Source: Pseudarthrobacter sp. W1I19
Lineage (GTDB): Bacteria > Actinomycetota > Actinomycetes > Actinomycetales > Micrococcaceae
Direction: 5' to 3'
Assembly (NCBI RefSeq): GCF_030817835.1
Contig: NZ_JAUSZR010000001.1
Span: 558,001 to 622,000 of the forward strand
DNA: 64,000 nucleotides
Every line of letters starts with the position of its first letter. The first letter of the stretch is position 1. This document shows positions 16,436-25,516 of this stretch, in pieces. Below the pieces are notes generated by a model that had not been told where the DNA came from, ran no database searches, and saw only the letters and a list, made by a program, of their open reading frames with translations. Position numbers and translations under genes: made by a program.

Positions 16436-18004
16436 ATGCAGACACCTCCACCGGCGGGCGTTGATGCGGCTCCTGACCTGACAACGGCGTCAGGTCCGTC
16501 CGCCCACGCAGCAGTGGGCATTGACGCCCTGTGCGAATCAGCGAGCGCGGCATCAGGCCAAGCCATCAGCCCCACCCTTTACAACGCAGATCTTGCCCCC
16601 ACCAAGCGCGCCTGCCGCAGCTGGTCCGGCTACAGCATCTTTACGCTGTGGGCCAACGACGTCCACAGCCTTGGAAACTACGCCTTCGCCATCGGGCTCT
16701 TCGCCTTGGGCCTCGGTGGCTGGCAGATCCTGCTGGCCCTGGGCATCGGCGCCGCGCTCCTCTTCGGACTCCTGACCCTGTCCGGGTTCATGGGCGTCAA
16801 AACCGGCGTTCCCTTCCCCGTGATGAGCCGGATCAGCTTCGGCATCCGCGGCGCCCAGATCGCCAGCCTCCTGCGCGGCGCCGTGGCCGTGGCCTGGTTC
16901 GGCATCCAGACCTACCTTGCCTCCGTGGTTTTCCGCGTGATGCTCGTGGCCATGTTCCCCTCCCTGGCGGAGCTGGACAAGAATTCCATCCTGGGACTGT
17001 CCACCCTCGGCTGGATAGCTTTCGTGATCCTCTGGATCGTCCAGCTGGTCATCGTCAGCTTCGGCATGGAGATGATCCGCAAGTACGAGGCTTTCGCGGG
17101 CCCCGTCATCCTGGCGACCATGGCGGCCATCGCCGTCTGGATCTTCATCGAAGCCGGCGGGGCCATCGCCTGGTCCTCGGACAATGCCCTGGAAGGGCCG
17201 CAGATGTGGCTTACCATCTTCGCCGGCGGCGCGCTCTGGGTCTCGATCTACGGCACCTTCGTCCTGAACTTCTGCGACTTCACCCGCTCCGCCGTCTCGA
17301 AAAAGGCGATTGTTCGCGGCAACTTCTGGGGCATCCCCATCAACATGCTCGTCTTCGGCGCCATTGTGGTGGTTCTGGCCGGCGGACAGTTCAAGATCAA
17401 CGGCACCATCATCGAGAGCCCATCGGACATCGTCCAGACCATCCCCAACACGCTGTTCCTGGTGCTGGCCTGCCTGGCACTGCTGATCCTGACCATCGCG
17501 GTCAACCTCATGGCCAACTTCGTGGCCCCGGTCTATGCCCTGACCAATCTCTTTCCCAAGCACCTGAACTTCCGCAAGGCAGCCATGGTCAGCGGCGTTA
17601 TTGGCCTGGTGATCCTGCCCTGGAACCTTTACAACAACCCCTTGGTGATCGTGTACTTCCTGGGCGGCCTCGGTGCCCTGCTCGGCCCGCTGTTCGGCGT
17701 GGTGATGGCTGACTACTGGCTGATCCGCCGCGGCAAGGTCAATGTGCCCCAGCTGTACACCGCCTCCCCGGACGGTGCCTACCACTACAAAAACGGCGTC
17801 AATCCCCGGGCGATCATCGCCCTGGTGCCCGCCGCCGTCGTCGCGCTTCTCATAGCGTTCGTCCCGGCACTGGCGCCGGCAGCACCGTTCGCCTGGTTCT
17901 TCGCCGCCGGCATCGCAGCTGTGGTCTATTTCTTCATCGCGGACCGCTCGCAGCGGCTGGAAGACCGCGACGGCGAAACCATCGCCGTCGCCAGCACCCA
18001 CTAA
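16436..18004 (+). CDS. NCS1-family permease (allantoin/hydantoin/cytosine type)
   Basis: A 522-residue transporter with about 12 membrane segments. NADLAPTKRACRSWSGYSIFTLWANDVHSLGNY is the NCS1 entry motif seen in PucI, Mhp1 and CodB. Residues in the first membrane helix (W, N) and GVPFPVMSRISFGIRGAQ near residue 122 are family hallmarks. The adjacent hydantoin-racemase-family gene and the purine context favour allantoin or a hydantoin as substrate (inference). It heads an apparent operon with the racemase-like and SDR genes (gaps of 24 and 50 bp). Confidence 0.85.
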   Translation: MQTPPPAGVDAAPDLTTASGPSAHAAVGIDALCESASAASGQAISPTLYNADLAPTKRACRSWSGYSIFTLWANDVHSLGNYAFAIGLFALGLGGWQILLALGIGAALLFGLLTLSGFMGVKTGVPFPVMSRISFGIRGAQIASLLRGAVAVAWFGIQTYLASVVFRVMLVAMFPSLAELDKNSILGLSTLGWIAFVILWIVQLVIVSFGMEMIRKYEAFAGPVILATMAAIAVWIFIEAGGAIAWSSDNALEGPQMWLTIFAGGALWVSIYGTFVLNFCDFTRSAVSKKAIVRGNFWGIPINMLVFGAIVVVLAGGQFKINGTIIESPSDIVQTIPNTLFLVLACLALLILTIAVNLMANFVAPVYALTNLFPKHLNFRKAAMVSGVIGLVILPWNLYNNPLVIVYFLGGLGALLGPLFGVVMADYWLIRRGKVNVPQLYTASPDGAYHYKNGVNPRAIIALVPAAVVALLIAFVPALAPAAPFAWFFAAGIAAVVYFFIADRSQRLEDRDGETIAVASTH

Positions 18005-18028
18005 GCCGAGCACCCACTAAGGATTCCC

Positions 18029-18772
18029 ATGCGCATACTCGTCGCCAACGTCAACACCACAGAGTCCATGACGGACTCCATCGCCGCCCAGGCGCGCAGC
18101 ATCGCCTCGCCGGGAACGGAAATCGTCGGGATCACGCCGCGCTTCGGCGCCGACTCCTGCGAGGGGAACTTCGAAAGCTACCTTGCGGCCATCCCAGTCA
18201 TGGATGCGGTGACCCGCTATCCCGGGCCGTTCGACGCCGTCGTCCAGGCCGGGTACGGCGAGCATGGCAGAGAGGGTCTCCAGGAACTGCTCGATGTCCC
18301 CGTGGTGGATATTACCGAGGCGGCAGCCAGCACCGCGATGTTCCTGGGCCACAAGTACTCGGTGGTGACCACCCTGGACCGGACCGTCCCGCTCATCGAG
18401 GACCGGCTCAAACTCGCCGGCCTGGACGCACGTTGCGCCTCAGTCCGTGCCAGCGGTATGGCCGTCCTGGAACTCGAGGAGGAACCGGACCGCGCCGTGG
18501 AGGCCATCATCAGCCAGGCAATGCTGGCGGTCAGCCAGGACAAGGCCGAGGTGATTGTGCTCGGCTGCGGCGGTATGGCCGGACTCGATGAACAGATCCG
18601 GCAGCGTGCGGGCGTGCCCGTGGTGGATGGCGTGGCGTCCGCTGTGGCCATCGCCGAGTCCCTGGTCCGCATGCGCCTGTCCACATCCAAAGTCCGGACC
18701 TACGCTGCACCCCGGCCCAAAACCGTCATAGGCTGGCCGCTGAACAGCGCGGACGTGGCGGCTTCCCTCTAG
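18029..18772 (+). CDS. Asp/Glu/hydantoin racemase family protein lacking the first catalytic Cys
   Basis: A 247-residue member of the superfamily that includes hydantoin racemase, allantoin racemase, maleate isomerase and arylmalonate decarboxylase. The N terminus [15 protein letters not shown] and the C-terminal [11 protein letters not shown] (Cys180) fit the family. The first catalytic Cys, normally in a CFGDPG-like loop, is replaced by Gly75 in [12 protein letters not shown]. Two-base racemisation needs both Cys; arylmalonate decarboxylase has this same Gly/Cys arrangement. The protein may therefore be a decarboxylase or another one-Cys enzyme. The NCS1 permease immediately upstream probably imports its substrate. 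Confidence 0.8.
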   Translation: MRILVANVNTTESMTDSIAAQARSIASPGTEIVGITPRFGADSCEGNFESYLAAIPVMDAVTRYPGPFDAVVQAGYGEHGREGLQELLDVPVVDITEAAASTAMFLGHKYSVVTTLDRTVPLIEDRLKLAGLDARCASVRASGMAVLELEEEPDRAVEAIISQAMLAVSQDKAEVIVLGCGGMAGLDEQIRQRAGVPVVDGVASAVAIAESLVRMRLSTSKVRTYAAPRPKTVIGWPLNSADVAASL

Positions 18773-18822
18773 GGCACCCAGCGCGGCCGCCGTCGGCACC
18801 ACAGCCACAACAGGAGAAGAGT

Positions 18823-19584
18823 TTGGACCATCCCGAGGCCCAGGGCCGCGTCGCTGTAGTCACTGGAGCAGGTTCCGGCATCGGCCGGGCGGTGGCGCGC
18901 CTTCTCCTGGCCGACGGCTACGCTGTGGCCCTCGCCGGTCGGCGGGAGCCGCAACTGGTGGAGACGGCGGACGGCCATCCCCATGCCCTTGCCGTCACCT
19001 GCGACGTGACCCGGCCCGACGACGTCGAGCAACTTTTCGAGGCCACGCGCCAGAAGTGGGGGCGCGTGGACCTGCTGTTCAACAACGCCGGGGTGTTCGG
19101 TCCTGCGGCCAGCGTGGATGAGATTTCGCTGGCCGACTGGGAGGCCACCGTGGCGGTGAACCTCACCGGCTCCATGCTGTGTGCCGCGGCAGCGGTCCGG
19201 GCCATGAAGGCCCAGGATCCCCGGGGCGGGCGGATCATCAACAACGGCTCCATTTCCGCGCACTCGCCCCGGCCCCGTACCGTGGCCTATGCCGTCACCA
19301 AGCATGCCATGACGGGTCTGACCAAAAGCATCGAACTGGACGGCCGGGACTTCGGGATCACCTGCGGGCAGATCGACATCGGCAACACGGCCACCGACAT
19401 CATGGACACCATCGGAGTTGGGGCGGGCGCGCTCCAGGCCGACGGCAGCCGCCGGGTGGAGCCCACATTTCCTGTGGAGGATGCGGCCCGCGCCGTCCTG
19501 ATGATGGCCAGCATGCCGCCCTCGGCAAGCGTTGGGTCCGTGGTGATCACCGCAGCCGGCATGCCGTTCATCGGCCGCGGCTGA
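18823..19584 (+). CDS. Short-chain dehydrogenase/reductase
   Basis: A 253-residue classical SDR starting at TTG with a CAGGAG site. Features are the NAD(P)-binding TGAGSGIG near residue 15, LLFNNAG near 87, a catalytic Ser within NNGSISAHS, and YAVTKHA carrying Tyr and Lys (near 157-161). An acidic residue that would dictate NAD is not obvious, and Arg residues after strand 2 (GRREPQ) favour NADP (inference). It is the third gene after the NCS1 permease and racemase-like genes and probably acts on the same pathway's product. Confidence 0.88.
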   Translation: MDHPEAQGRVAVVTGAGSGIGRAVARLLLADGYAVALAGRREPQLVETADGHPHALAVTCDVTRPDDVEQLFEATRQKWGRVDLLFNNAGVFGPAASVDEISLADWEATVAVNLTGSMLCAAAAVRAMKAQDPRGGRIINNGSISAHSPRPRTVAYAVTKHAMTGLTKSIELDGRDFGITCGQIDIGNTATDIMDTIGVGAGALQADGSRRVEPTFPVEDAARAVLMMASMPPSASVGSVVITAAGMPFIGRG

Positions 19585-19661
19585 CCGGAAGGACGCGTTC
19601 GGACAGGCCCGTCCTCCCGGGTCAGCCGACGTGGACCCAGGTACGGTTGATTACTGGGTGA

Positions 19662-19908
19662 AGTCACCCCGGCAGCGAGGGCTGCGATGGCTGGCTGGTA
19701 GCCAAAGGTGGAGAAGTAGTCCACACCAGTGAGGCACATGACCTGCCACCACGGATGCTTTTTCTCATGGGCTCCCCGATGTCCTGCCTGGGCCGGGATG
19801 TGTGCCTTTACTGTCCTGGAGCCCGAACAGGAGCCAGTCCCTCAATGCTGCGGTACCGTGCGGCCTGGGGGCGGAGGGATCGGCCGGAGGCCTGCTCAAC
19901 GTGGTCAT
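19662..19908 (-). pseudogene. 5' remnant of an APC-family permease gene
   Basis: Translation from the ATG at 19908 gives a Pro-rich start and [17 protein letters not shown]. After a one-base shift it continues as [21 protein letters not shown] and [16 protein letters not shown], the N-terminal region of large actinobacterial APC-family permeases with the first membrane segment. The shift is one extra base in the GGG at 19769-19771. Similarity stops after GVTSP near 19662, so only about 75-80 of several hundred codons remain. The rest appears deleted at the junction with the SDR 3' region. Confidence 0.7.
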
Positions 19909-20006
19909 GCCAGTTTTATTGACGAATCCCTTGACGCCTTTCCTTTGGAAGCGGGCAATTTTGGGCTTAAGCACCGCTTGACCAAGCACTATTCAGCGAT
20001 ACTATG

Positions 20007-20027
20007 TAGTGGTAGTCATCATCACTA
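20007..20027. promoter_or_regulatory. Possible PadR operator
   Basis: Inverted repeat TAGTG-N11-CACTA lies 21 bp upstream of the PadR start codon and overlaps an AT-rich promoter-like stretch. PadR repressors commonly bind such repeats at their own promoters. The rest of the 19585-20048 gap is the permease remnant. Confidence 0.4.
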
Positions 20028-20048
20028 AGTAGCTGAAGCGAGGGTCCC

Positions 20049-20396
20049 ATGGGCAAGCAAATGACCGAGATGCTCAAGGGGACGCTGGAGGGCATAGTCC
20101 TCGCGATCCTCGGCGGGCAGCCGGCCTACGGCTACGAGATCACGGCGCGGCTGCGCGACCAGGGCTTCACCGACATCGCCGAAGGCACCATCTACGCGCT
20201 GCTGGTCAGGATCGAGCAGCGCGGCCTGGTCGACGTCGAAAAGGTCCCGTCAGAGAAGGGGCCGCCGCGCAAGGTCTACTCGCTGAACGCACTGGGCAGC
20301 GGATACCTCGAAGAGTTCTGGAAGACGTGGAGCTTCCTGGCGGAACGGATCGAACACCTCCACATCGGGCACCCGCAGGAACAAGGAGAGAAGTAA
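20049..20396 (+). CDS. PadR-family transcriptional regulator
   Basis: A 115-residue winged-helix repressor. MLKGTLEGIVLAILGGQPAYGYEI and the following RLRDQGF, GTIYALLVRIEQRGLV and KGPPRKVYSLNALG form the conserved PadR DNA-binding core. The short C-terminal helix is for dimerisation. It heads a four-gene set (PadR, DUF1048, ABC ATPase, ABC-2 permease) with gaps or overlaps of a few bases, so it probably controls the exporter in response to its substrate. Confidence 0.93.
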   Translation: MGKQMTEMLKGTLEGIVLAILGGQPAYGYEITARLRDQGFTDIAEGTIYALLVRIEQRGLVDVEKVPSEKGPPRKVYSLNALGSGYLEEFWKTWSFLAERIEHLHIGHPQEQGEK

Positions 20397-20398
20397 CC

Positions 20399-20785
20399 AT
20401 GGCCGCAAAATGGATCGAAGCACTCACCGGCTCGCTCGAGCAGAAGAAGCAGTTCAAGCAGTACAAGGCCCGCGTGGAGGCGCTCCCCGAGCCGTACCGT
20501 GCCGCCGCAAAAGCATTCGAACGGTACTTCATGTACTACGGCGGAGTGACCGACGGCGACACTCTGGTCAGGATGTTCGGCGACTTTGCCGACCTGTGGG
20601 AACGTGCCGCGGTCGACGGGACGCCGGTGGCCGACATCGTTGGCGATGACCCGGTGGAGTTCGCCGAGACGTTCACCCAGGCCTATGGCGGCACGCGCTG
20701 GATCGACAAGGAGCGGGCCCGCCTCACGAAGGCCATCGACGCCGCCGCCGGCCGCAGTGGAAAGGAGGTGGAGCATGACCATTGA
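20399..20785 (+). CDS. DUF1048-family protein
   Basis: A 128-residue, mostly helical protein starting at the ATG at 20399, two bases after the PadR stop. KWIEALTGSLEQKKQFKQYKARVEALP and AFERYFMYYGG fit DUF1048, a family repeatedly found between PadR regulators and drug-type ABC exporters. Its biochemical role is unknown. It overlaps the ATPase gene by 11 bp, so the two are co-translated. Confidence 0.85.
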   Translation: MAAKWIEALTGSLEQKKQFKQYKARVEALPEPYRAAAKAFERYFMYYGGVTDGDTLVRMFGDFADLWERAAVDGTPVADIVGDDPVEFAETFTQAYGGTRWIDKERARLTKAIDAAAGRSGKEVEHDH

Positions 20786-21596
20786 CCAGGCCCTCGAACC
20801 GATCCGGGTTCTGGGCATCGAAAAGTCGTTCAAGGACCTGCACGTGCTGCGGGGCGTCGACTTTGAAGTGAAGCGGGGGAGCATCTTCGCGCTGCTCGGT
20901 TCAAACGGTGCCGGCAAAACCACCCTGGTGCGGATACTGTCCACCCTGCTGAAAGCCGACTCGGGCACCGCGGTTGTCCACGGGTTCGACGTTGCCGAAA
21001 GCCCGGGAGATGTGCGTGAGTCGATCAGCCTGACCGGCCAGTTCGCCGCAGTCGATGAAGTGCTCACCGGCCGGGAAAACCTCATCCTGATCGCCCGCTT
21101 GCGCCACCTGAAGAACCCGGCCAGGATCGCCGACGACCTGCTGGCCCGCTTCTCCCTCACCGAAGCCGGGCCCCGCAAGGCATCGACCTACTCGGGCGGC
21201 ATGCGCCGCCGGCTGGATATTGCGATGAGCCTGATCGGCAACCCCCCGGTAATCTTCCTCGATGAACCCACCACCGGGCTCGACCCCCAGGCGCGCCTCG
21301 AGGTGTGGCAGACGGTGAAGCAGCTCGCCCACGGCGGCACCACGGTGCTGCTCACCACCCAGTACCTTGACGAGGCGGAACAGCTCGCCGACCGGATCGC
21401 GATCCTGCACAAGGGCACGATCATCCAGCACGGGACCCTCGCCGAACTCAAGCGGCTGCTCCCGCCCGCCAAAGTGGAGTACGTGGAGAAGCAGCCCTCC
21501 CTGGAGGATGTCTTCCTCGCCCTCACCGGGAAGGGCTGCCCCTCCGACACCGACCCTGCCGACAGCCCGGTCCCAGCAGGAAAGGAACCCCGATGA
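20775..21596 (+). CDS. ABC transporter ATP-binding protein (DrrA-like)
   Basis: A 273-residue ATPase with Walker A GSNGAGKT (near residue 45), Q-loop SLTGQFAAVDEVLTGREN, signature YSGGMRRRL, Walker B VIFLDEPTTGLDPQAR and an H-loop after it. The order and sequence are typical of the DrrA/NatA drug-resistance group, which pairs with ABC-2 permeases to export drugs or lipids. The C-terminal extension is shorter than in DrrA. It overlaps the permease gene by 4 bp. The substrate is not evident. Confidence 0.93.
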   Translation: MTIDQALEPIRVLGIEKSFKDLHVLRGVDFEVKRGSIFALLGSNGAGKTTLVRILSTLLKADSGTAVVHGFDVAESPGDVRESISLTGQFAAVDEVLTGRENLILIARLRHLKNPARIADDLLARFSLTEAGPRKASTYSGGMRRRLDIAMSLIGNPPVIFLDEPTTGLDPQARLEVWQTVKQLAHGGTTVLLTTQYLDEAEQLADRIAILHKGTIIQHGTLAELKRLLPPAKVEYVEKQPSLEDVFLALTGKGCPSDTDPADSPVPAGKEPR

Positions 21597-22357
21597 CCAG
21601 CCACGTCCTGGGCGACACCAGAGTGCTCACCAGCCGCTCCCTGCGCCACATCCTGCGCAGCCCCGACACGATCATCACCACCGCCGTCACCCCGATCGCG
21701 CTCATGCTGCTGTTCGTGTACGTGTTCGGCGGCGCAATCAATACCGGGACCGGCGGATCGTACGTCAACTACATGCTGCCCGGCATCCTGCTTATCACCA
21801 TCGCGTCCGGTGTCGCGTACACGGCCTACCGTTTGTTCCTGGACCTGCAGGGCGGCATCTTCGAACGCTTCCAGTCCATGCCGATTGCAAGATCGAGCGT
21901 GCTCTGGGCGCATGTGCTCACCTCACTGGCAGCGAATCTGGTGTCAGTTGCCGTGGTGGTGGGCGTCGCGCTGCTCATGGGGTTCCGCACCGGAGCATCA
22001 CCGGCCGCCTGGCTGGCGGCAACCGGCATCCTGGTCCTGTTCACCCTGGCGCTGACCTGGATCGCGGTGATCGCCGGGCTCTCCGCGAAAAGCGTCGATG
22101 GTGCCAGTGGCTTCAGCTACCCGTTGATCTTCCTGCCGTTCATCAGCTCAGCGTTCGTGCCCACCGGATCGATGCCCGGCCCAGTGGCCTGGTTCGCCGA
22201 AAACCAGCCCGTGACCTCCATTGTGAACACCATCCGGGCCCTGTTTGCCCAGGAAGCAGTGGGTACTGACATCTGGGTCACCCTGGCTTGGCTGGTGGGC
22301 ATACTCGCAATCGCCTGCGCGTTTGCGATCTCCATCTACCGCCGCAAAGTCAGCTAG
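21593..22357 (+). CDS. ABC-2 type transporter permease (DrrB-like)
   Basis: A 254-residue membrane protein with about six hydrophobic segments. It has the ABC-2 features SLRHILRSPDTI at the start, LFVYVFGGAINTGTG after the first span, and the late GFSYPLIFLPFISSAFVPTGSMPG loop. It should form the membrane channel for the preceding ATPase. A terminator hairpin follows at 22362. Confidence 0.92.
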   Translation: MTSHVLGDTRVLTSRSLRHILRSPDTIITTAVTPIALMLLFVYVFGGAINTGTGGSYVNYMLPGILLITIASGVAYTAYRLFLDLQGGIFERFQSMPIARSSVLWAHVLTSLAANLVSVAVVVGVALLMGFRTGASPAAWLAATGILVLFTLALTWIAVIAGLSAKSVDGASGFSYPLIFLPFISSAFVPTGSMPGPVAWFAENQPVTSIVNTIRALFAQEAVGTDIWVTLAWLVGILAIACAFAISIYRRKVS

Positions 22358-22361
22358 GCGG

Positions 22362-22390
22362 GCGCAGGGGACTGTCTTTGTCCCCTGCGC
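22362..22390. terminator. Bidirectional hairpin between convergent genes
   Basis: GCGCAGGGGAC pairs perfectly with GTCCCCTGCGC across a 7-base loop. It separates the ABC permease gene from the convergent sterol-carrier gene. Confidence 0.7.
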
Positions 22391-22398
22391 AGCACGTT

Positions 22399-22779
22399 CT
22401 ACAGCGGCAGGAGGGTCGAGAGGTCAGCACGCAGGCCGGAAGCGGCCACCTTGCCGGCCGCGACTGCCTCAGCCCAGCTCACCAGCCCCGTCGCCATCGC
22501 AAGCCAGGTGGCGGCGTCGCACTCGATCACATTGGGCGGCGTTCCGCGGGTATGGCGGGGCCCTTCCACACATTGCGTGACGCCGAAGGGCGGCACGCGC
22601 ACTTCCACGGAATTTCCCGGCGCCCGCGCGGTCACTTCCTCAAGCGTGTACCGCACTGCCGTGGCCAGCACGGCGCGCGGAACCGGAGGAACGTCCGACG
22701 ACGGCCCGGCAGTTTTCCGCCACGCCTCCACCGCCGCGGCGCCTTCTTGAACGTCAATACGACGGCGGGCTACAGCCAT
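22399..22779 (-). CDS. Sterol carrier protein-like family protein
   Basis: A 126-residue protein matching the actinobacterial sterol-carrier-like family. The core is AVRYTLEEVTARAPGNSVEVRVPPFG, CVEGPRHTRGTPPNVIE and the C-terminal SGLRADLS. Members have an SCP2-like fold, but the ligand in actinobacteria is unknown. It starts 36 bp after the asparaginase gene on the same strand, so the two are probably co-transcribed. Confidence 0.75.
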   Translation of the reverse strand: MAVARRRIDVQEGAAAVEAWRKTAGPSSDVPPVPRAVLATAVRYTLEEVTARAPGNSVEVRVPPFGVTQCVEGPRHTRGTPPNVIECDAATWLAMATGLVSWAEAVAAGKVAASGLRADLSTLLPL

Positions 22780-22815
22780 GCTTCGAGTCTTCCTTCAGCC
22801 AGTGGTTCAAGTGAG

Positions 22816-23832
22816 TCAGTCCAGGAGGGCCGAGACGGCCGGGCCCAGCCGGATCTTTCCCACGGGCCGGCCGCCGCCCAGCACCGGCTCAACGACCTTC
22901 TCCAGCACGCTCGCTACGCCGGGAATCTCCACCGCGCCGGCGGCGGCCAGCAAGGTCAGGGCCACCAGGGAGGTGGCCCGCAGGTTCCCGTCCAGGATCT
23001 TGACAGCCACGGAAACTCCCTGCTGCGTGGCCATGGCCAGGACGCCTTCGGCCCCTATTTTGGCGATGATTTCCAGCTCGTCCATCACAATGGTGTTGGC
23101 CTCGCCGCGGCCCTGCACCGCCCACGGGTAGTCCAGCATGGACGTTGCGATGGTGGCGGCCCGGGCGTTGAAGCTCTGGTCTCCCGGCGCCTTGGCCAGC
23201 TGCGAGAAGCCCCGCGCCAGGCCCTTCAGCGAAACGGCCGCCACGGGCGCGCCGCAGCCGTCGATTCCCAAGTGGGCGATTTTTTCGCCCGTGTACTCCT
23301 CGATGACGCTGCGCACCTGCTGCTGCAACGGATGGTTGGGCTCGAGATAGCTGTGCGTGTCCCAGCCGTTTTCAGTGCAGGCCCACAGGAACGCGGCGTG
23401 CTTGCCGGAGCAGTTGAAGGCCAGCTTCGACCTGCCGCGGTCAGAACGGACCAGCCAGTTCCTGGCTGTTTCATCCTGCGGCCACGCTTCCGGGCATTGG
23501 AGCTGGTCCTCCCGCACGCCCGCCGCTTTGAGCATCCCGGACACCACGTCCATGTGGTCCAGGGAACCCACGTGGCTCGCGCAGGCCAGCGCCACCTGGG
23601 CGCCGCGGAGCGGCACCCCGGCCTGCATCGAGGCCAGCGCCTGGAACGGCTTCAGGGCAGACCGGGCGTAGATGGGGGTGTTGATGTCGCCCAGTTCGGT
23701 GACGACGGACCCGTCGGCGGAGAGCAGGACGGCTGAGCCGATGTGCCGGGACTCCACAAAGCCGCTGCGCTCAATCACGGCCAGTTCGACGGCGGAGTCC
23801 ACGGTAAAGGTGGCATGCGGGTTATGCGGCAT
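22816..23832 (-). CDS. L-asparaginase II family protein
   Basis: A 338-residue protein of the asparaginase II group found in rhizobia and actinobacteria. Family segments include YARSALKPFQALASMQAG near residue 55, LACASHVGSLDHMD near 82, AFNCSGKHAAFLWACTENGW near 137, and GIDGCGAPVAAVSLKGLARGF near 188. It should hydrolyse asparagine to aspartate and ammonia in the cytosol; activity on other amides is possible. No signal peptide is seen. Confidence 0.9.
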   Translation of the reverse strand: MPHNPHATFTVDSAVELAVIERSGFVESRHIGSAVLLSADGSVVTELGDINTPIYARSALKPFQALASMQAGVPLRGAQVALACASHVGSLDHMDVVSGMLKAAGVREDQLQCPEAWPQDETARNWLVRSDRGRSKLAFNCSGKHAAFLWACTENGWDTHSYLEPNHPLQQQVRSVIEEYTGEKIAHLGIDGCGAPVAAVSLKGLARGFSQLAKAPGDQSFNARAATIATSMLDYPWAVQGRGEANTIVMDELEIIAKIGAEGVLAMATQQGVSVAVKILDGNLRATSLVALTLLAAAGAVEIPGVASVLEKVVEPVLGGGRPVGKIRLGPAVSALLD

Positions 23833-23868
23833 GCTGCCAGTCTAGGGGCCAGCCTCCCGGATGCCCGG

Positions 23869-25446
23869 CTACTCCACGGTGACCATCACCGACTGCCAGC
23901 CCGAGGCGCCGTCGGGAACCGGATCGGCACGCTGCTCCGTCTGTACCTCGCCCCTGCCGTCCGTGGCACGGACTTTCAGGTAGTGCGGACCGGGCGTGGC
24001 GTCCCATTCATAGGACCACTGGCGCCAGGTGACCAGCGACGCTTCAGCGGAGAGGTCCACCTCCACCCAGTCCTCGTTGTCGATCTTGAGCTCCACCTTC
24101 GTGATGCCCCGCGTCTGCGCCCAGGCGGTGCCGCCCACGGCCACCTTCCCCGCGCGCACCTTGGCGAACGACTTGGGAACATCCACCCGCGCCATGGTCT
24201 TGATGGGCCCCCGCTCGGACCAGCCGCGCTCCGTCCAGTAGGCTTTGCTGTCCTCGAACCTGGTGACCTCCAGGTCCACCACCCACTTCGTGGCCGAGAC
24301 GAAACCGTACAGGCCCGGAACCACCATCCGTACGGGATAGCCGTGCTCAAGGGGCAGCGGCTCACCGTTCATTCCGATGGCCAGGATGGCATCGCGGCCG
24401 TCCTGCAGGACCTCCAGTGGCGTGGAAGCGCTGAAACCGTCAATGGACGTGGAAAGGACCATGTCCGCCCCGTCCTTGGGGCGCGCCCGCTTCAGCACCT
24501 CGCGGATGGGCAGGCCCAGCCATTTCGCGTTGCCAGCGAGGTTGCCGCCCACTGGGTTGGAAACGCAGGTAAGGGTTACGTGCGATTCGATCAGGTCGGC
24601 GTCGAGCAGGTCCTGGAAGGTGAGCCGGACTTCTTCCTCCACCAGCCCGTGCACCCGCAGCTCCCAGTCATCTGCATTGATTTCCGGGACGCTTAGGGCA
24701 GTGTCGATTCGGTAGAACTCGCCGTTGGGCGTCAGCCATGGCGGGACACCGGCCACCGGGGACTGGACGCCCGCAGGAACGGTCGCGGCTGTCTGGACCG
24801 CGGCGGGCAGCTGGAGGGCTTTCCGCGCCTTGGCGATGTTGCTCCGGGCCGCACCCACGAGGCGGCCGCCCGTGGCGGCAATGCCGGCCGCGGCCGCGGT
24901 GATTCCGGCAGCGGCGAAAAAACGACGGCGGCTGGCCCCGGAGTGCGCGGGGTCGCCGTCGGCCACATTCGCCGGTGCTTCGGGCCAGGCTTTCAGTCCC
25001 CGCAACGGGGTTATGAGGGCACGCAGCACCAGCAGGCCCGCGAGGGTCCCGAGCACCGACGGTATGGCATCGGCCGGCCCGACGCCTGCCCGCGTGACCA
25101 CACTGGCCACGATGACCGTGCCCATCAACAGGACTCCCAGCACGCCCAGCGTCCACCGCCGGTAGGCCACCACGCCCAGCACGCACGCCAGCACGGCGAT
25201 GGTCAGGCCCATGCCCACAAAAAGTGCTGCCTTGTCGTTGGTGCCGAACGTGGCGATCGCGAAGTCCTTCATCCAGGACGGCGTGAAATCGATGAACGTG
25301 GACCCCAGGGCAAACACGGGCGTGGCGCGGGCCGTAAAAAATGCTCCGGCCAGTTCGGCCACGGCGAGGACGACGGCGGCAGCCACCACGCCTGCCAGCG
25401 CGGCCAGGGCAGTGGGACCTTTGAGCCAGTTCAGGAGCTTTTTCAT
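23869..25446 (-). CDS. Membrane-anchored molybdopterin-dependent oxidoreductase (sulfite-oxidase family)
   Basis: A 525-residue protein. The first about 170 residues hold four to five membrane segments. A Ser/Arg-Arg stretch (GASRRRFFAAAG) and another hydrophobic segment follow, then the sulfite-oxidase-type molybdopterin domain. LTCVSNPVGGNLAGNAKW near residue 330 contains the Mo-ligating Cys, and GYPVRMVVPGLYGFVSATKWV is a family hallmark. The C terminus fits the Mo-co dimerisation domain. The catalytic part is probably outside the membrane. The electron acceptor and true substrate are unknown. The start at 25446 begins a plausible membrane helix; longer frames upstream lie inside purD. Confidence 0.85.
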   Translation of the reverse strand: MKKLLNWLKGPTALAALAGVVAAAVVLAVAELAGAFFTARATPVFALGSTFIDFTPSWMKDFAIATFGTNDKAALFVGMGLTIAVLACVLGVVAYRRWTLGVLGVLLMGTVIVASVVTRAGVGPADAIPSVLGTLAGLLVLRALITPLRGLKAWPEAPANVADGDPAHSGASRRRFFAAAGITAAAAGIAATGGRLVGAARSNIAKARKALQLPAAVQTAATVPAGVQSPVAGVPPWLTPNGEFYRIDTALSVPEINADDWELRVHGLVEEEVRLTFQDLLDADLIESHVTLTCVSNPVGGNLAGNAKWLGLPIREVLKRARPKDGADMVLSTSIDGFSASTPLEVLQDGRDAILAIGMNGEPLPLEHGYPVRMVVPGLYGFVSATKWVVDLEVTRFEDSKAYWTERGWSERGPIKTMARVDVPKSFAKVRAGKVAVGGTAWAQTRGITKVELKIDNEDWVEVDLSAEASLVTWRQWSYEWDATPGPHYLKVRATDGRGEVQTEQRADPVPDGASGWQSVMVTVE

Positions 25447-25516
25447 AACAATGCTTCGTAGCGGGCCGCCCCCGGGATTGTTTTGCCGCGGCTGACACAG
25501 CTTAGGAGGGGGCTGG

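Noticed and set aside
18029-18772. Firm call as arylmalonate decarboxylase
   Set aside because: Only the Gly/Cys arrangement supports it; overall family membership is clear but the reaction is not.
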